Assembly (NCBI GenBank): GCA_016841725.1
Contig: JAENYP010000001.1
Coordinates: forward strand, 486,540 to 550,539
DNA length: 64,000 bases
From: Thermincola carboxydiphila
Lineage (GTDB): Bacteria > Bacillota > Thermincolia > Thermincolales > UBA2595
Reading direction: 5' to 3'
The position numbers and the translations under genes are program-made. Of this stretch, positions 61,563 to 64,000 are shown in pieces. Below the pieces are notes generated by a model. The model had not been told where the DNA came from and did not search any database. It saw only the letters and a list, made by a program, of their open reading frames with translations. The first letter of the stretch is position 1; every line of letters begins with the position of its first letter.

Positions 61563-61645
61563 CTCCTTCGGTAACCCGGCTATCTGGAGTATCCAGACCC
61601 GTGGCTTTGCGTCCCCACCTCTCGATGGGTTTGCCTTTATCGGGA
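61563..61645 (-). ncRNA. Cyclic-di-GMP-I (GEMM-I) riboswitch, copy 2, abutting the transglutaminase start
   Basis: Minus strand: AAAGGCAAACCCATCGAGAG, GGTGGGGACGCAAAGCC, ACGGGTCTGG, and TAGCCGGGTTACCG. All core motifs are canonical and G20-equivalent is G. No terminator follows. The last aptamer bases (TTACCGAAGGAGG) run into the ribosome binding site of the gene starting at 61553, which suggests translational control. Confidence 0.92.
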
Positions 61646-61787
61646 GTGACGGTATTTCCTTATCCGGAAAAACTCTTCATTTCCCAATATAGTTTTGGTT
61701 AATATTCACTTTTATCAACAGATTTCTTGGCGTCAGGTGGAGTTTGGACTCCATCTGCTGCTTAGAAATCGTTATCCAGGAGCTCAG

Positions 61788-61830
61788 CGCCGCTTATCTC
61801 CCACTTGACGAGGTGGGAGTCTTAGCGGCG
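61788..61830. other. Compound hairpin between the two upstream riboswitches
   Basis: CGCCGCT/AGCGGCG outer and CTCCCAC/GTGGGAG inner stems in one 43-bp structure. Such stem pairs are common at ends of IS200/IS605-type elements, but no transposase is nearby. There is no T-run for termination. Confidence 0.45.
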
Positions 61831-61845
61831 GTTAGCTATCGGATA

Positions 61846-61882
61846 AATAATTAAGACCTGTCTCCGGGTTCCGGAAACAGGC
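61846..61882 (-). terminator. Terminator following c-di-GMP riboswitch copy 3
   Basis: GCCTGTTTCCGG / CCGGAGACAGG stem followed by a TTAATTATTT tail on the minus strand. The sequence is clearly related to the terminator after copy 1. Its CCGGAACCCGG segment is complementary to CCGGGTTACCGG at the 3' end of the aptamer, allowing an antiterminator. Confidence 0.7.
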
Positions 61883-61909
61883 CATGAAATCAAACACTGC
61901 CTAAATATT

Positions 61910-61992
61910 ACTCCCCGGTAACCCGGCTATCTGGACTTATCCAGACCCGTGGCTTTGCGTCCCCACCTCTCGATGGGTTTGCCATTATCAGA
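61910..61992 (-). ncRNA. Cyclic-di-GMP-I (GEMM-I) riboswitch, copy 3 (first of a tandem)
   Basis: Minus strand: ATGGCAAACCCATCGAGAG, GGTGGGGACGCAAAGCC, ACGGGTCTGG, and TAGCCGGGTTACCGG, canonical and nearly identical to copy 2. It lies 20 bp after its predicted transcription start and is followed by a terminator, ~265 bp before copy 2. Confidence 0.92.
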
Positions 61993-62018
61993 ATGAGTTA
62001 TTAAATTTTTACAGCTTC

Positions 62019-62047
62019 ATTATACACCCATATCCTAAATAGCGCAA
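62019..62047 (-). promoter_or_regulatory. Sigma-A promoter of the tandem riboswitch-transglutaminase unit
   Basis: Minus strand TTGCGC (62042-62047), 17-bp spacer, TATAAT (62019-62024). Just upstream are two TTGACA hexamers (about 62064-62069 and 62083-62088) without a well-placed -10. Confidence 0.65.
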
Positions 62048-62123
62048 GAGTTATTGTTTAATTTTGTCAAGTTTTTGTATGGTTGTGTCAATTTTTTGTC
62101 AGATTTTGTTGAAAATACAGCGG

Positions 62124-63035
62124 CTACTCCCGATTTCCAACGGCAATCTCCTTCATAAAATCACTCTCCCCCACTAGTTCCTTCAGATATGCCGCAAACG
62201 GCCCCCCCAGGTCAGGACGTGCCAGGGCAAATTCAACAGTAGCTTTCAGAAAGCCCATTTTATCACCCACATCATAGCGCCTTCCCTCGAATACATGGGC
62301 ATACATCGGCTTTTGTCCTGCCAAGACCTTGAGGGCATCTGTAAGCTGAATCTCATCACCTGCTCCGGGAGCAGTGTTTTCCAGGAGTTCAAAGATCTCG
62401 GGTTCTATTATGTACCGGCCAAGGACCGCAATGTTGGACGGCGAAGTCTCCACAGCAGGCTTTTCCACCAGGCTGTGTACTTTTACTGTCTGCGTTCTGT
62501 CATCCCCTTCGGGGTCAATAATACCGTATTTATTCACTTCCTCTTTAGCTACCCTTTGTACCCCAAGGACACTGGCGCCTTTCTCTTCATATACATCCAT
62601 CAGCTGTTTCAGGCAGGGCTTTTCACTGACAATTACATCATCACCCAGCAGGACAGCAAACGGTTCATTACCAATAAACTTCCGGGCACAATACACCGCG
62701 TGTCCCAAACCGCGCGGGGACTTCTGGCGGACATAATGAATATCCACCATTTCAGAAATATCCCGGACCATGTTAAGCAGCCTGGTATTCCCCTTTTGTT
62801 CCAGGAGAAACTCAAGCTCAAGAGTGTGGTCAAAGTGGTCCTCTATTGCCCGCTTATTGCGACCCGTAATTATCAGGATGTCTTCTATTCCCGAGTTCAC
62901 TGCTTCCTCCACAATATACTGGATTGTGGGTTTATCAACTATTGGCAGCATTTCCTTGGGCTGGGCCTTGGTTGCCGGCAGAAACCGTGTCCCCAGCCCG
63001 GCTGCCGGTATAATAGCCTTACGAATCTTTTTCAA
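62124..63035 (-). CDS. galU: UTP--glucose-1-phosphate uridylyltransferase
   Basis: About 303 residues. IRKAIIPAAGLGTRFLPATKAQPKEMLPIVDKPTIQYIVEEAV at the N terminus, then RQKSPRGLGHAVYCAR, LLGDDVIV and GAGDEIQLTDAL near the C terminus. It makes UDP-glucose for glucans, glycolipids and exopolysaccharide. The likely start is a TTG at 63035 with GGGGGG upstream; a longer frame to 63110 overlaps the previous gene and is not supported. 37 bp downstream of a phosphohexomutase gene, giving the direct Glc-6-P to Glc-1-P to UDP-Glc route. Confidence 0.95.
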   Translation of the reverse strand: MKKIRKAIIPAAGLGTRFLPATKAQPKEMLPIVDKPTIQYIVEEAVNSGIEDILIITGRNKRAIEDHFDHTLELEFLLEQKGNTRLLNMVRDISEMVDIHYVRQKSPRGLGHAVYCARKFIGNEPFAVLLGDDVIVSEKPCLKQLMDVYEEKGASVLGVQRVAKEEVNKYGIIDPEGDDRTQTVKVHSLVEKPAVETSPSNIAVLGRYIIEPEIFELLENTAPGAGDEIQLTDALKVLAGQKPMYAHVFEGRRYDVGDKMGFLKATVEFALARPDLGGPFAAYLKELVGESDFMKEIAVGNRE

Positions 63036-63072
63036 AACAATCCCCCCCAAAACATATTGAATAGGGCTTGGA

Positions 63073-64000
63073 CTAATACTCCCATGTGAAGTCCTGAAGC
63101 CCAGCCCCAAGAATCCTTTCCTTTAAATCACCTGTGATAAAGGATAAACCCTGCGGTGTCTTGGCCTCACACCTGGCCACCAGGACCGGCTGGGTATTGG
63201 ATGCTCTTACCAGGCCCCAGCCATCGGGATAAATTATCCTGACCCCGTCAACAGTGATAGCACCATAATCCCTGAGGGCCTGATCTCTTATTTTTTCTAT
63301 GATGCCAAACTTCACCTGATCAGGGCAGTCAATCCTGGTCTCAGCGGTGCTGTAATACTGTGGCAGGTCAGCCAGCAGGCCGGACAGGTTTTCATCAGCA
63401 TGAGACAGAATCCGCAAAAGCCGTCCTGTAGCATAAAAAGCATCATCAAAACCGTAGTACTCATCAGCAAAAAACATGTGTCCTGACATCTCCCCGGTAA
63501 ACAGGGCATTAAGTTCCTTCATCTTGGCCTTAATAAGTGAATGGCCGGTCTTGTAAAAGTAGGGTTTGCCGCCCAGCTTCTCAATTTCGTCCACCAGGGC
63601 CTGAGAACATTTAACCTCTATAATGACTTGCTGCCCGGGATTTTTCCGGAGAATCTCCCTCCAATAGAGCACCATCAGCTTATCACCCCAGATAACCTCA
63701 CCGGTATCATCAACCACACCGATTCTGTCGGCATCACCGTCATAAGCCACCCCCACATCGGCCTGCTGTTTTTTTATTTCTGCCACCAGGCTGGTCAGGT
63801 TTTCTCTCTTGACCGGATCTGGGTGGTGATTGGGAAAATTTCCGTCAGGTTCACAGAATAGGGGGAATACCTCACACCCCAGAGATTTCAGGAATTTTTT
63901 GATATACATGCTGGCAGCGCCGTTGCCCGCATCTGCCACCACCTTCAGCCTGCGGGGGCCGAGTTGGATTTTGGAAGACAGCATTTCAAGGTATACTTCA
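63073..64000 (-). CDS. Phosphomannomutase/phosphoglucomutase (C-terminal part; cut by window edge)
   Basis: The frame is open to the right edge, so the N-terminal domain with the catalytic serine is outside. Visible: KVVADAGNGAAS (domain 2), the metal-binding loop AYDGDADRIGV at ~90 of the visible part, the sugar-specificity loop TGEMSGHMFF and the C-terminal phosphate-binding RASNTQPVLVARCEA. GEMSGH is the standard alpha-phosphohexomutase loop that recognises Glc and Man phosphates. It sits directly upstream of galU, so it probably supplies Glc-1-P. Confidence 0.93.
   Translation of the reverse strand, partial: EVYLEMLSSKIQLGPRRLKVVADAGNGAASMYIKKFLKSLGCEVFPLFCEPDGNFPNHHPDPVKRENLTSLVAEIKKQQADVGVAYDGDADRIGVVDDTGEVIWGDKLMVLYWREILRKNPGQQVIIEVKCSQALVDEIEKLGGKPYFYKTGHSLIKAKMKELNALFTGEMSGHMFFADEYYGFDDAFYATGRLLRILSHADENLSGLLADLPQYYSTAETRIDCPDQVKFGIIEKIRDQALRDYGAITVDGVRIIYPDGWGLVRASNTQPVLVARCEAKTPQGLSFITGDLKERILGAGLQDFTWEY

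Overview
The window looks like a chromosomal segment of an endospore-forming, anaerobic, low-to-mid-GC Firmicute of the Clostridia, most like the Peptococcaceae group (Desulfotomaculum, Thermincola and relatives). The evidence is a complete sporulation set (spoIIGA, sigE, sigG, spoIIR, a SpoVD-type PBP, a SleB-type hydrolase), class III anaerobic ribonucleotide reductase, a Gram-positive division and cell-wall cluster, and strong AGGAGG-type ribosome binding sites. The genus is an inference from gene content and order only. Almost all genes lie on the minus strand, so the biological order runs from high to low coordinates.

Layout from left to right. 1-3.1 kb: the start of a secreted repeat protein (cut by the window edge), a LysM/SleB hydrolase, and a DUF47-Pit phosphate uptake pair behind a four-repeat PhoP box. 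3.3-7.1 kb: an nrdR-nrdD-dCMP deaminase-nrdG operon behind a sigma-A promoter carrying two NrdR boxes. 7.2-13.1 kb: forespore and mother-cell regulators (ylmC-like, spoIIR, sigG, sigE, spoIIGA) with azlCD and an M50 protease interspersed. A SigF-type promoter precedes sigG and a long-spacer, Spo0A-type promoter precedes spoIIGA. 13.2-14.1 kb: a gene-free zone built of large hairpin repeats. 14.1-33.3 kb: the dcw cluster (ftsZ, sbp, DUF881, ftsQ, murA, murB, murC, murG, ftsW, murD, mraY, murF, murE, spoVD-type PBP, ftsL, rsmH, mraZ). No ftsA is present. 33.7-38 kb: an accessory stretch with a small XRE regulator, another hairpin repeat, a cheW-MCP pair, and an AT-rich island in which a minimal FimB-sized tyrosine recombinase sits between two near-identical inverted sites. 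38.1-52.2 kb: mixed housekeeping genes (DUF457 membrane protein, PHP phosphatase, RavA/ViaA-like pair, FloA-NfeD, MpsC-like protein with an overlapping 40-residue membrane peptide, MetE/UroD-like protein, dgkA, nagA, sfsA, YdcF). 52.2-64 kb: a polysaccharide region (GH15 enzyme, nucleotidyltransferase-phosphomannomutase fusion, GH57-GT4 fusion, DUF4912, transglutaminase, galU, phosphohexomutase) carrying three cyclic-di-GMP-I (GEMM) riboswitches.

How the parts work together. The dcw cluster makes lipid II and the divisome, and runs into the zone that programmes asymmetric-division gene expression. The last 12 kb appears to couple glucan and nucleotide-sugar metabolism, plus a secreted transglutaminase-like protein, to the second messenger c-di-GMP. 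Two aptamers are followed by related terminators and one abuts the transglutaminase ribosome binding site.

The most novel-looking signals are the recombinase island with 32-bp inverted sites (a candidate self-inverting switch or minimal mobile element next to a chemotaxis receptor), the dispersed asymmetric hairpin family at 13.2-14.0 and 33.9-34.1 kb, and the three-riboswitch arrangement. No tRNA, rRNA, CRISPR array or transposase gene was recognised.
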